Assembly (NCBI GenBank): GCA_022605425.2
Contig: JAKIMF020000004.1
Coordinates: forward strand, 617,501 to 681,500
Direction: 5' to 3'
From: Hamiltosporidium tvaerminnensis
Lineage: Eukaryota; Microsporidia; Dubosqiidae
DNA length: 64,000 nucleotides
Part shown: positions 53,660 to 63,754 of the stretch, in pieces
Position numbering within the stretch: position 1 is the stretch's first letter
Layout of the letters: each line of letters opens with the position of its first letter
Translations under genes and position numbers: made by a program
The notes under the pieces: generated by a model
The model's database searches: none
Told to the model about the DNA's origin: nothing
The model's input: only the letters and a program-made list of their open reading frames with translations

Positions 53660-55969
53660 ATGTTTTATAACGATTTACATTCCAAAATCAAAGAAATAAT
53701 AACAACCAACAGCACACAATCACCCAACAAAAGAGAGTCAGAGGAAGCCCAAGCATACATATCAGAGAAAGCCCAAGCATACATATCAGAGGAAGCCCAA
53801 GAATATATATCAGAGGAAGCCCAAGCATATATATCAGATAAAACACAAGAATATATATCAGAGAAAGTACCAGACAATACACAGTGTAATATTAAACCAC
53901 ATCATTTGTTTAATAACACATATTATCTTCAATACGTTAAATACACACATCCTACACTTAACGAGTCAGAAATACTTTCTTTAATAAAAAACGAAGAAAT
54001 ATTATCTGTAATCAGAAGTAACCGTAACAAAGCAAGAATAGAGTATGATATAGGACATGAGGGGTGTGACAGTGATTGTAAAAGATGTGATAATGAGTAT
54101 AAGAGATCTGGTAATGAGTATAAAAGATGTGGTAATGAGGGTAACAGACGTGGTAATGAGTATAAGATATGTGATAATGAGTATAAAATATGTGGTAATG
54201 AGGGTAACAGATCTGATAATAAGTATAAAAGATGTGATAGAGTATGTAATATCAATAATAATTCTGTTTACCTCGTGTCTTATAGAAAAGTACCACAAAT
54301 ACAACTTCCTTCTTACTTTCTAACCGAAAGACAAAAAGAATTATTTAAAGAAGCTTTTATAGAAAACGGAAAGAATTTCGATAAGATAATAAGATATATT
54401 AACAGTAACATAGAATGTAAAGAAAGTAATTTAAATAAATTTGATCTTCCTAACCTTAGTAATACTAATAATAGCAATTATATTGGTAGTTATAATAACG
54501 ATAGTTGTAATAATAGTAATATCAATATCAATAATACTATTAATAGCAGTTATAATACTTGCAATACTATTAATAGCAGTTATAATACTTGCAATACTAT
54601 TAATAGTACTTGTACCAATAATACTATCAATAGTACTTATAATACTAATATTAATAATACTATCAATAGTACTTATAATACTAATATTAATAATACTATC
54701 AATAGTACTTATAATACTAATAATACTATTACTAGTAATAATACTTATACCAATCCACATACTCTACCTATCACACCACTAAAGATACACCAAGGTGTCT
54801 CATACTACTACGATAACAAAAAGAAACTAAAATATCTTATGAAGAAGAAAGTAGGTAGAATGACAGATATAGATATAAAACATATTATAGAATCTACATG
54901 GACATATAAAGATAAGAATTTATTTAATCATTTTTATACTATTTATGGTAAGATGTGGCATTTATATGGTAGTAGTATACCGTGTAAGACAGAGAAAGAT
55001 ATTAAGATGTATTATAGGTATTACAGGAAGTATGGTAATGTAGTAGGGGGTGAGAGTAGTGGAGGGGGTGATAGTATTAGTGTGGGTGGTAGTATAGATG
55101 TAGTAGGGGGTAATAATCATAGATTAGATAATAACTGTAATGTCTATAATAACTGTAATAATACTGTTATTGAGGGTAAGCCATTTAGAGATACAATGGA
55201 CAATACTTATTTTTTTTGTAGCAGTGATGTGTTGAGTATAAGAATGGCTATTAAAAGGTATAAAGAAGGTTGTGTAAATAATGGTAATGAAAGAGAGAAA
55301 CCTTATGATTTTAAAAGAATCATAGAGAATATATGTAAGGAGACATACAGTAGTATAAAGTTTAATGGAGGAGAAGGTGATGAAAATACAGTAGTAGGAG
55401 ATATAGTAGTTGAGGATGTAATAGTAGAGGGTGGAGATAAGAATGTAATAGAAGTAATAGAAGAGAATAAAGAAGAGAATAAAGAAGATATAATAGAACT
55501 TTGTAAGAATGAAGATAAGAAAGATTTAATAGATGATAAGGAATTAAATAATACCAACACAACCAAAACTCTCCAACATGCTACTCCGAGAAGAAAAAGA
55601 GTAAAAAGAATTCTTCCGGTGATAAAAAGAGGATTTATTAAGAAAATATCTAAACGTGATATTTTAAGTAAATGGAGTATAAATAACAGACAATTATTTG
55701 CTATTTATTTTCCGTATTTTAATAAGAATTGGGTGATGATGAGTGAGTATTTTAGTGATAAAAAAGCGGGTGATTTGCGTATTTATTATAGGCACTATTA
55801 TAAGAATTTAAGTATGAATGAACAGAAATTGGAACTTTCTTTAAGAGAGGTGGAAAGAGATTTGGATAGGGAGAGTGTTTCTGATGTAGGGGTGAGTTAT
55901 TGTAGAAGGGAGAGTGGTGTTGTGTATTTGGATATGTGTGGTATTATATTTGAAGGGAAGAAGAAATGA
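53660..55969 (+). CDS. SANT/Myb-repeat nuclear protein with internal repeat tracts, 769 aa
   Basis: Three SANT/Myb-like modules are visible. A weak one is at ~219-248 (LTERQKELFKEAFIENGKNFDKI). A second at ~412-464 reads STWTYKDKNLFNHFYTIYGKMW... KTEKDIKMYYRYYRK. A third at ~662-716 reads DILSKWSINNRQLFAIYFPYFNKNWVMM... KKAGDLRIYYRHYYK. The spacing of W/F residues and the YYR ends are typical of SANT domains in chromatin complexes (NCoR/Snt1, SWI3, Ada2), so a nuclear chromatin or transcription role is likely; the exact orthologue is open. Between the modules are an 8-residue tandem repeat (EEAQAYIS, 29-68), a 7-residue repeat (GNEYKRC type, ~136-192), an Asn-rich NTINS-YNT repeat (~290-362), and Gly- and Val/Glu-rich linkers. 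The start follows ACCCCTTTA. Confidence 0.85.
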   Translation: MFYNDLHSKIKEIITTNSTQSPNKRESEEAQAYISEKAQAYISEEAQEYISEEAQAYISDKTQEYISEKVPDNTQCNIKPHHLFNNTYYLQYVKYTHPTLNESEILSLIKNEEILSVIRSNRNKARIEYDIGHEGCDSDCKRCDNEYKRSGNEYKRCGNEGNRRGNEYKICDNEYKICGNEGNRSDNKYKRCDRVCNINNNSVYLVSYRKVPQIQLPSYFLTERQKELFKEAFIENGKNFDKIIRYINSNIECKESNLNKFDLPNLSNTNNSNYIGSYNNDSCNNSNININNTINSSYNTCNTINSSYNTCNTINSTCTNNTINSTYNTNINNTINSTYNTNINNTINSTYNTNNTITSNNTYTNPHTLPITPLKIHQGVSYYYDNKKKLKYLMKKKVGRMTDIDIKHIIESTWTYKDKNLFNHFYTIYGKMWHLYGSSIPCKTEKDIKMYYRYYRKYGNVVGGESSGGGDSISVGGSIDVVGGNNHRLDNNCNVYNNCNNTVIEGKPFRDTMDNTYFFCSSDVLSIRMAIKRYKEGCVNNGNEREKPYDFKRIIENICKETYSSIKFNGGEGDENTVVGDIVVEDVIVEGGDKNVIEVIEENKEENKEDIIELCKNEDKKDLIDDKELNNTNTTKTLQHATPRRKRVKRILPVIKRGFIKKISKRDILSKWSINNRQLFAIYFPYFNKNWVMMSEYFSDKKAGDLRIYYRHYYKNLSMNEQKLELSLREVERDLDRESVSDVGVSYCRRESGVVYLDMCGIIFEGKKK
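53744..53863 (+). repeat. 24-bp in-frame coding minisatellite
   Basis: Five nearly identical 24-nt units encode (E/D)(E/K)(A/T)Q(A/E)YIS. Unit differences are single bases (gaggaa/gagaaa, gca/gaa). Because the unit is a multiple of three, copy number can change without breaking the frame. Confidence 0.8.
54065..54235 (+). repeat. 21-bp in-frame coding minisatellite
   Basis: About eight units of roughly TGTGGTAATGAGTATAAAAGA encode GNEYKRC/DNEYKIC variants. They are interspersed with GNEGNR units of slightly different length (18 nt). Confidence 0.7.
54527..54745 (+). repeat. Asn-rich in-frame repeat (30-36 bp units)
   Basis: Tandem units of AATACTATTAATAGCAGTTA type encode NTINSSYNTC and NTINSTYNTNIN. 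The last three units are almost identical, indicating recent expansion. Confidence 0.75.
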
Positions 55970-56106
55970 GAGAGATTTTATGTATTATTGAGTTTTAGAA
56001 ATTACTTGATAATTGTATTTGAAGGATTCGAGTTTGAAGGGAAGAAGAAATGAAAGAGATTTTATGTATTTTTAAGTTTTAGAAATCAATTGATAATCAT
56101 ATTCGA
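55952..56106 (+). repeat. 84-bp tandem duplication across the SANT gene stop codon
   Basis: The last codons, the stop and ~60 bp of 3' flank (GAAGGGAAGAAGAAATGA...ATTTGAAG, 55952-56031) are repeated from 56036 to 56106 with about ten differences, including TGAGAGAG to TGAAAGAG. The duplicate carries a copy of the same stop context and may duplicate the 3' processing region. Confidence 0.75.
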
Positions 56107-59100
56107 AGCAGTAGAGTTAGATTTTTATGTATTATGAAGAAATAGGTGTGAATTGTTATAGAGCTGTAATTGTTTTTATTGGATATATAAGTAATAGAAA
56201 TAAATGTTTGTTAATTTAAAGTTTTGGTTTTATAAAATATACGGTTAAATTTCTATTCGAAATAAAAATTCTTAAAATTAATGTAAATTACAAGAATTTT
56301 ATATTTTAATATTTCTTTATTTTTTTAAGCTGAGTTTATAATCTTATATGTGATTGAGGCATTACAGTAATGAGTAGAAATGGGCGTTAAAAAAACTGAT
56401 TACTTTTTTATTTTGGAGTATATATGACTTGATAAACAATTCCATTTAAGATAAGAGATTGTAAAGTAATTATAATTAAAAAGTCTATTTGTGTATCTTT
56501 ATAAGTTGAAATTCTAAGAACGAAAAAGGCCGATCAAAATTTGTGCTTCTGTATTCTTATTTTTAGAATGTATATTTCTCATCAGAATCATTGCACAGGA
56601 TAAGAAAACATAATTTATTTTTTGCTTTTACGATTTAAAAATTCAGAGCTAAGAAATTATTAAAAAATATAACGTTTAAATGAATGGATGCTATAACACA
56701 TATATTTTGCCCGTAAACAAATGTAATTTGAGGCCATTTTTTTATTTTGTTACAATGACAATATTTTAGAATTATTGAAGAAGATAATAAAATTTTTGCA
56801 AAAAGATTATTGAGCGAATGAGTACTAAGATATAGATGTATCTAAGATAAAAATATTTTAAAGAATGAAGAAAAAATTGATTTCATAGCCGAAGCGAGGT
56901 TTTTTTGTCAATTTAATTTGACACGAAATTATTTGTTTTCTATCCCAAAGATACAGTACGTTTGATCTAAACATAATTTTTAGAACACCATATTTTTCAA
57001 TGACTTCTCTCTGAAACTAATGGAAATTATAGACACGCAACTAAACGTCATATAACTGAGGCATGATATAAACGCCAAAATTTTATTTAAAGGAAAAACT
57101 GGATTTAAGATGTTATCATTTGTGTTTAAAACTCTATGAAAGAGTCAAAACTTGCTATTATTTTTATAAAGTTAGATAGCAGGAATATACTTGACTTTTA
57201 TTTGAAAATTTGTTTGTATTTATGGAAAAATTTAATCAAAAAGTAAAATTAACTTTTTTTTTGATAATGTACCATGACATACATCATGGCCTACAAAGAC
57301 TTTTTTTTGGCAAAATAGTATTCAAGTACATAAAATTATGTTAAATCTGGCATATTTATCCCATTTGAACAATTACGATTTGCAATAAAAATAATCCGAA
57401 CATTTGGCAAAAAGAATATAACAAATTTTTGCGAAACAGTAAATTCATTTGAAAAAAAAAACATTCGGCGTACAGACAAAAATCTTTATAATAGCATGCC
57501 ACACCCTACTAAAGAGGTATTTAAGCTCCGAAGAGGAAATACACATTAAAATATATATTTGCTTTTTTTTGTCAAATATTTTTAGATAAAACTTTAAAAA
57601 AAATATCATAAGCCTACATTATATTAAAATACCCATATTGTGTTAATTCACAATACTCAACACCATACATATGAACTTTAATAGCCATAAACTTGTAATT
57701 TAAAACAAAATCGATTTATCATTTTGTGCACATTCTTGTTTGTCAATCTATAATTAACCCTTTACAATTGTAAATTAAAAAAAATTTTTTTAAGTTTCTA
57801 TTTAAGTATTTTTTTAAATAAACATATTTATAATTCCAATGGATTTATTTAAAATTTTTATTTCCTAATTAGGCTAAAAGCAATACACATATGATTTATC
57901 AACCTAAAAAATATCCAATTTAATTTCATCCTCGCCTTATATTATTACTAGCCGCTAAGTCCTGATACACAATTAAATTATCAAAAATAGAAATACAGTA
58001 ACTATTTATCTAAAAATTCATTATCGAGACATAATTTTTGAATTAAGATTATATTATGCTTTCGTATGTCAGTTACTCGTATATTTTTTTTTCGTTTTTT
58101 CATATGTGAATTAGTAGTAGTCTAATTTGATTAGTCCTTAATAATAACCCAGATCTCTTTTACTCTGCCTATTTCTCTTTTAAATTAGTTGCTTTCATCG
58201 CCTCCAAAGCTTGGATCGATGTTTTCTGTCTATTCTATTCAGCCTAACTTCTATGTTTATTAAATTTCGTCGTCTTTCTCGTTCAATTATTCCGATGAAA
58301 AAAGGTTTAGCAATATACTACATGTTATAATACTTAATTCAAAAGTTGTATAACTTCCCAGTATTTTCAGTAAAATTATTTTAATTTAATTAGATATAAA
58401 ATTTCATCAGATAATTCAAGAAATAATCGTTATTACATACTTATCCAATGACATTACAGCCCATTAAGAGACCTAGCCTCATTACTATAAACTTTCATCT
58501 GTCACGATCAAGCGCCTCTCTTTTTCTTTCGTCCATATCAACGCTAGATAATTGTTATATGCAATTATCATTGTGGATATGAATATATTTCACATATAAA
58601 AGAAAATAAATTAATCTTATCATACAATAGTTTATGTATTTGTAAAATAGCTTAAAACAAAATTTTAACAATTTTTTTACATTAAATCTTACTTTAAAAA
58701 GCAAAACACAAAAAATGTAACAGATTAATGATCAATCTTGTTCATATGATTCATTAAAAAGGAGTTAGCAATAGTTATTGCAAATACTTTTTTGAATCAA
58801 AAAACATTTTTAGATGTTTCATGTTATAATTCTACATATTATTATTGGTTGTATAAGATTTATGAACAAATCATAAGAGTATATTTTTCCAAAGAATATT
58901 ATTGGTTTCTTACATTTTTCGAACCAATTAAACATTCAAAGAAATGTCATAGTCGTGACATTACACGAATATACAATAGATTTTTTAATCCATTGTTTCT
59001 TATACTGTAATCTGCATCCCAGTTACAAATAAGAATATTCTATTGATTGTATTGTTATAAAATCTCAATATTCTTATAGAATATATCAAACATTAATTTT

Positions 59101-59280
59101 CTTCTTCCTTTGCTAGTAGCAATAATCTTAAAAAGCACTTATAATTATGATTAGATTGGTATTAATACTCAATCGTATTACTTTCCTAAATTTTATTTAA
59201 AGTAAAAAATTTTAAAATATTTTATACCTCTCATTCAAAAAGACCGTATTCTGATCTTAAATAGTAAAATATATTTTAGT
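56107..59280. other. 3.2-kb intergenic, nothing recognised
   Basis: AT-rich DNA. A TTG-started 72-codon frame at 58792-59010 is aromatic-rich but has no support. A small perfect palindrome (CCATGA-CATACA-TCATGG, near 57270-57290) is the only structure noticed. Confidence 0.45.
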
Positions 59281-59453
59281 ATAAAATATACCCCGACCCC
59301 TCTGTAACTTTTATCTCTTATTAATACCTCCTTCTACACTAATATAAATCCAAGGCCCCACCCCTCTCTATATCCTTTATTATTAACACCCTAACCGTAG
59401 TAATATATACCAACACCCCCCTTTCTACTTTATAAACTCTTACACTTCACCCC
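59281..59453 (+). promoter_or_regulatory. C-rich promoter of the NOP2 gene with repeated CCCC blocks
   Basis: Three imperfect repeats of a pattern 'AATATA-CC-...-ACCCC(T/C)' (C-runs near 59291, 59360 and 59415), then the terminal CCCC at 59450-59453, five bases before the ATG at 59459. Almost all the C on this strand within a kilobase is concentrated here. A similar block precedes the gene at 47449. Confidence 0.5.
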
Positions 59454-59458
59454 TCAAA

Positions 59459-60370
59459 ATGTTAGATTCTTACGACCCAAAATTAAAAGAAAAATTAGAA
59501 AATCTTTTCAATAAAAAAGAACTTCCTATTTACATACAAGAATCTCATAAACAACGCCTTCTTATACTAAGAAGTAATCCTTTAAAAATAAAAAGAAAAG
59601 ATCTTGCCAGACTTTTAATATCCCGTAATACAAATATAGATCCGTTAGAGATAACACCGTATACTCTTATAGTATATAACTCTAGTGTTCCATTAGGAGC
59701 AACACCAGAGTATTTAAGTGGTTATTACTGTATACAAGGAGCCTCTTCTCTTTTACCTGTAATTAACATGGATATACAATTAAATCATACTGTTATAGAT
59801 ATGTGTGCTGCACCAGGTCTCAAGTCTACACATATTTCTTCTTTATTACAGAATACAGGGGTATTATTTTGTTATGAAATAAATAATGAAAGGTGTATTT
59901 CCTTACGGTCTAATTTATATAGAATGGGGGTAACCAATTCTTTAATAATTAATTCGTGTGCTACTAATATTTCTATAAAAGCAGATAGAATATTGTTAGA
60001 TGCTCCGTGTTCTTGTACAGGGGTAGTTAGTAAGGACATGGGTGTTATTAATAAACCTTTAAATATTTTAGTACTTACTTCTTTACAGAAAAGGCTCATT
60101 TTAAAAGGGTTTGATTCTTTAAAAGCAAAAGGAATTTTGGTTTATTCTACTTGTTCTGTTCTTACAGAGGAGAATGAAGATGTGGTGGAGTATTTGTTAA
60201 GGAAAAGGAAGAATGCAGTGTTACAGGTTGTTAGTGGTGTAGGGGTGGATGGGTTTGTGTCTTTTAGAGGTAAGAATTATCATGGAAATATGAAGTATTG
60301 TAAGAGAGTTTATCCACATGTTCATAACATGGATGGGTTTTTTATAGCGAAGATATTCAAAGATAAATAA
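59459..60370 (+). CDS. NOP2: NOP2-type 25S/28S rRNA (cytosine-5) methyltransferase, short form
   Basis: A SAM-dependent RNA m5C methyltransferase of the NOL1/NOP2/Sun family. Residues 67-100 (YTLIVYNSSVPLGATPEYLSGYY...ASSLLP) and the C-terminal YPHVHNMDGFFIAKI (285-299) are characteristic of NOP2 rather than other NSUN proteins. The SAM motif is DMCAAPGLKSTHI (114-126). Motif IV is DAPCSCTG (181-188), with the Cys that helps release the product. The catalytic Cys232 is in YSTCS, followed by ENEDVVEYLL. At 303 residues it is much shorter than yeast Nop2 and lacks the long charged N-terminal extension, as expected for a reduced genome. In yeast the enzyme acts in the nucleolus on large-subunit rRNA. 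The third base after PCS encodes Cys where most relatives have Gly (PCSGTG). Confidence 0.92.
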   Translation: MLDSYDPKLKEKLENLFNKKELPIYIQESHKQRLLILRSNPLKIKRKDLARLLISRNTNIDPLEITPYTLIVYNSSVPLGATPEYLSGYYCIQGASSLLPVINMDIQLNHTVIDMCAAPGLKSTHISSLLQNTGVLFCYEINNERCISLRSNLYRMGVTNSLIINSCATNISIKADRILLDAPCSCTGVVSKDMGVINKPLNILVLTSLQKRLILKGFDSLKAKGILVYSTCSVLTEENEDVVEYLLRKRKNAVLQVVSGVGVDGFVSFRGKNYHGNMKYCKRVYPHVHNMDGFFIAKIFKDK

Positions 60371-60384
60371 AGATTTTAATTAAT

Positions 60385-60672
60385 TATTTGTTTATTTCTT
60401 TGTTTTTTTAAGAGAAATAAATATTTTGATTATTTATTTGTTTCTTGAATAAAAATAAGTATTTTAATAATTTTTTTGTTTTTCTAAAAGAAATAAGTAT
60501 TTTGTTTATTTTTTTGTTTTTTTAAGAAAAATAAATATTTTGTTTATTCTCGTTTTTTGAAGAGAAAGAAGTATTTTGTTTATTTCTTTGTTTTTGAATA
60601 AAAATAAGTATTTCGTTTATTTTTTTGTTTTTTTAAGAAAAATAAGTATTTGTTTATTTTTTTGTTTATTAT
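60385..60672 (+). repeat. ~40-bp AT-rich minisatellite downstream of NOP2
   Basis: About seven imperfect units, each a T-rich half (TTTGTTTATTTTTTTGTTTT) followed by an A-rich half (AAGAAAAATAAGTATTTT). The two halves are partly complementary, so each unit can form a weak hairpin. The array starts 15 bp after the NOP2 stop and may contain its polyadenylation region. Confidence 0.7.
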
Positions 60673-60920
60673 TTGTTAAACTCGAGTTGTTACAAATTAT
60701 TTAATTTGTATTTTAATTCTATATTCTTGCCATTTACAGTAAATTTTTACTCTATTTATATTTACACCTTTGTATTTTTACCGCTTATGTATATCCTAAC
60801 CTTAGTATTAACGCTAATATATTCATAAACATTGTTTTAAATATGCGTTTTATCAATTCTGTTACAGTTTTATTTCAGTTTCATTTAATATTTTATTTCT
60901 TAAATGTTTACATTTAACAT
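60673..60920. promoter_or_regulatory. Upstream region of the secreted-protein gene
   Basis: AT-rich spacer without the C-run seen at other starts. The ATG at 60921 is preceded by AATGTTTACATT (60904-60915), which is self-complementary and could be a regulatory site. The evidence is slight. Confidence 0.25.
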
Positions 60921-61736
60921 ATGAATTACAGAGCATTCATTTACTCTTTACTTTTAATGGAAATAACACTTTGTACTGTATGTAATGATATTAATGATGT
61001 TATAATGGGTGCAGGTATATATGTGCCTGATAATAAATCATGTACAAGTCATACCAGTGTAGCCAATAGCGGTAGTAGTGGTGCTGGTACGTATTCATCT
61101 AATACCCCTGTAACATACCAGTCTGGTGCAGGATCATACCCATCTAGTACTACACCAGTATCCCATTCGTCTGTACCACAGTATCCTTCTGTACCACAAT
61201 ATTCGTCTATGCCACAATACCCGTCTATGCCACAATACTCGTCTTTACCTTATCCGATGGCTTCATTAAATACAAACATGCAACCATCATCACAATTCAA
61301 CACTTTATCTCCTACGATGACACAACCACTATGTAATGAAAAAGACTATTCCTCAATGTGTGACAATACATCAGAACGAGACAAATTTAAGAAGTGTGTA
61401 AGCGATGCGCTAAGGAAACTTAGATCAGTTATAGATAATTGTAAAAAGACACTTGGAGATGTAAGTGAGTGCTGTATTAATGAAGAGTGCTTGGAATCGT
61501 TGAAGACTAAGAAAAAAGAGGAGTGTAAAGATAGTCTTGGATCTTTTATTTCATTTCTCAAGAAAAAGTTGAATAGAATTCAAAGAAAAAAGTCTTTTAA
61601 GAAGAAAAGTAAAAGAGGAAGGTTTGGTAGAGAAAGTGAAGATAGCGGATTTACTTCTGATTATGAAAGTGATAGATATGAAGGTCATAAAGAAAAGAAG
61701 GAAAAGAAGAAAGAATGTGAAGATCCGTGTGAATAA
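60921..61736 (+). CDS. Secreted Cys/Lys-rich protein, spore wall or polar tube candidate, 271 aa
   Basis: The first ~20 residues (MNYRAFIYSLLLMEITLCTV) form a signal peptide. Then come a Ser/Thr/Gly/Tyr-rich segment (~40-80) and five repeats of the form (S)(V/M)PQY(P/S)S at ~84-110. A Cys-rich helical domain (~138-205; Cys at 138, 147, 159, 174, 184, 185, 190, 202) is followed by a Lys/Arg-rich stretch (~214-236), and a charged tail ends in two more Cys (265, 270). Size, signal peptide, Lys-rich part, acidic tail and Cys content recall PTP2-like polar tube proteins. The Pro/Tyr repeats recall structural wall proteins. No diagnostic motif is present, so the function is an inference. Start: the first ATG gives the best signal peptide. 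There is no C-run before it, unlike the housekeeping genes, which hints at different (sporulation-stage) control. Confidence 0.78.
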   Translation: MNYRAFIYSLLLMEITLCTVCNDINDVIMGAGIYVPDNKSCTSHTSVANSGSSGAGTYSSNTPVTYQSGAGSYPSSTTPVSHSSVPQYPSVPQYSSMPQYPSMPQYSSLPYPMASLNTNMQPSSQFNTLSPTMTQPLCNEKDYSSMCDNTSERDKFKKCVSDALRKLRSVIDNCKKTLGDVSECCINEECLESLKTKKKEECKDSLGSFISFLKKKLNRIQRKKSFKKKSKRGRFGRESEDSGFTSDYESDRYEGHKEKKEKKKECEDPCE

Positions 61737-62811
61737 GTTTGATGAAATATATAGAGATGTATGGAGATGTTGAAGAAAAGCTTGAATGCTTTTAAGATGA
61801 TCTGACAAAGTATACAGAAAGCGAAACGTTTGATTAGATAGAGGGTGATCAGACATGACCGGGTAGATAGAAAAATAGGGAGGTGTAAAGGAAATATGTA
61901 TTTACTTATGTATTGATGACTATAAGTTAATTCTAAAAAATATATTTTTATTGGAATAGTTTAAAAGCACAATTTTGAGGACCAGAAATATAGTCTAGCA
62001 ATACATGAGTATATGTTGTGTGAAAAAAATACCATAAAATTATTTATATAACCAATTTATTGAGACAAAGAAGAAAAATTTAGAAAAATAAAACTTATAA
62101 AACATATATTTAATTAATTATTTCTATATTATAATACTAATTTTGATTTGTTGTATTCTTTTATGTCTCTTTTAATCACTTATTAAATTATTTATAATTT
62201 TAATTAATTTTTTTTTCTTGCTTGATTTCGCTTCATAAAGAGTAAAATTCAAATGGTTTTTGCAATATTTTAAAATTTAAAATAAAACAATTGGATTTCA
62301 GAATTGACGATTACATTCAAATTTTTAGAAATTTAGAATTTAAAGTAAATTGGTTTTAACTGACATGTGAATGGTTAACAGGCAAGTAACTAAAACCCTA
62401 CTTTAGTAAAGTTTAAATAGAAATATAATTTAAAAAATCAAGAATGAATTATACACTCGAAAGTTACCCTAATATTAGTATTAAAGAATATGACACAAAT
62501 GTGTGTTACTCATAAAATAAATTTTAAATAGTTATGTTGATGACATAGCTTGTTTTTTTATCTAAATCAGAAAAAAATATATTATACGGTATTGTCGTTC
62601 TAAACACAAATTAATATATTTTTGATACTTATAAATTATTTTTGAATGGTTTGTATAAATTTTCTGTGTCGTGGTTTTAGAATCCCAAAAATATGTTTTA
62701 TTCTTACCAAGAAACAACTACCTTACACATTATTGATTTATATGAAAATGTTTATTTATAATCAGAAATTCAAATCTACAATAAACTCAACCTTATTTAC
62801 ATATATACTTA
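61737..62811. other. Intergenic, nothing recognised
   Basis: AT-rich spacer. A 62-codon frame at 62646-62834 runs into the dispersed repeat and is not supported. Confidence 0.4.
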
Positions 62812-63528
62812 GTTTGAATGTGAAGGGAAGATAGTCACAATAAAAACGTTCTACTTGGAAGTGCAGAGGTGAAATTGAAGCAAGAAATCATTGTTTGGAT
62901 TTTTAGTGGTAATAAAACCAGATTATATTTTCGGTTGTTCTTGTGAGCTTTTTTGAGGGAAAGAACGTCTTTGAAGTTGCAAAACTTTTTCTATAAATAT
63001 ATTTTGAAGTTTTTTCTGTAACTAGACTGCATGTCGAGCCAACTTTATACGTAATTGTCATGTATACCTCTAGAACTCGGCCTTACTCACTCGGATAAGA
63101 AGACTTGGCGCTTGATTGATATAAAAACAAAACAATTTAAAGCCGGAAAGCTAAGTAACGGATTATACACATTTTTAGACATTACAAAATTCAGATAAAC
63201 AGCATGCAAATCGCCAAGATATATCCTAGATAGAAATTTATGGGTTTTGAAGGTGTAAAGTTAAGCGGGAATACTGCATAACATTAGGGTCGGGGCATAT
63301 ATAGGTTTCGATCTGCTATCACATTCATGTAACGTATATTAACGAAACCCGGGCAACTACTTCGCCCATTAATTTGATTTTATACACCAGTTTGATAAAC
63401 GCTTTGGGATGTAGGTATCGTAGGGGGTACCGAGGAAGTGTTAGACGCAGACAGTCATGTTAAACCTAGAGCTGCGCTTATGCCATGAAAACAAATATAA
63501 CAATTTCCACGGTTAATAAAAGATGCAT
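62812..63528 (-). repeat. Dispersed ~740-bp non-coding repeat, copy D (reverse, most divergent)
   Basis: The reverse complement follows copies A and C block by block: TTGTTATATTTGTTTTCATGG, CTAGGTTTAACATGA, TACCCCCTACGATACCTAC, a GGGCGAAGTAGTTGCCCGGG block, TATGCAGTATTCCCGCTTA, a GCGCCAAGTCTTCTTATCCGAGTGAG block, TAATCTGGTTTTATTACCAC and CCAAGTAGAACGTTTTTATTGTGA. Divergence is visibly greater than between A and C, so it is an older copy or a subfamily. Confidence 0.7.
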
Positions 63529-63754
63529 TGTTCAAATAAAAGATAAAAAAACGTCTTAAAAAGATTAAAATTAAAATTAAATTTTAAAGATTTATTTGCG
63601 ACAATACTGCTGTGTATCGTACCTCAAATGTAAAGAAATATTTTAAAATAAAGAATGCTTTTATTTTTTTGATAGCTAAACATAGAATTAAACATATGTT
63701 CTATGTTATAAATCATAATTTTAAGAAAATACTTATCCATTACTATTTAATAAA
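63529..63754. other. Spacer between repeat D and a retroelement remnant
   Basis: AT-rich spacer with no supported gene. The 85-codon frame at 63612-63869 overlaps the element antisense. Confidence 0.35.

Noticed and set aside
54431-54782. Hydrophobic 109-113-aa frames on both strands (poly-Ile/Val membrane-like)
   Set aside because: They are translations of the Asn-codon repeat tract of the SANT gene in other frames; the apparent membrane character comes from AAT/ATT repeats.
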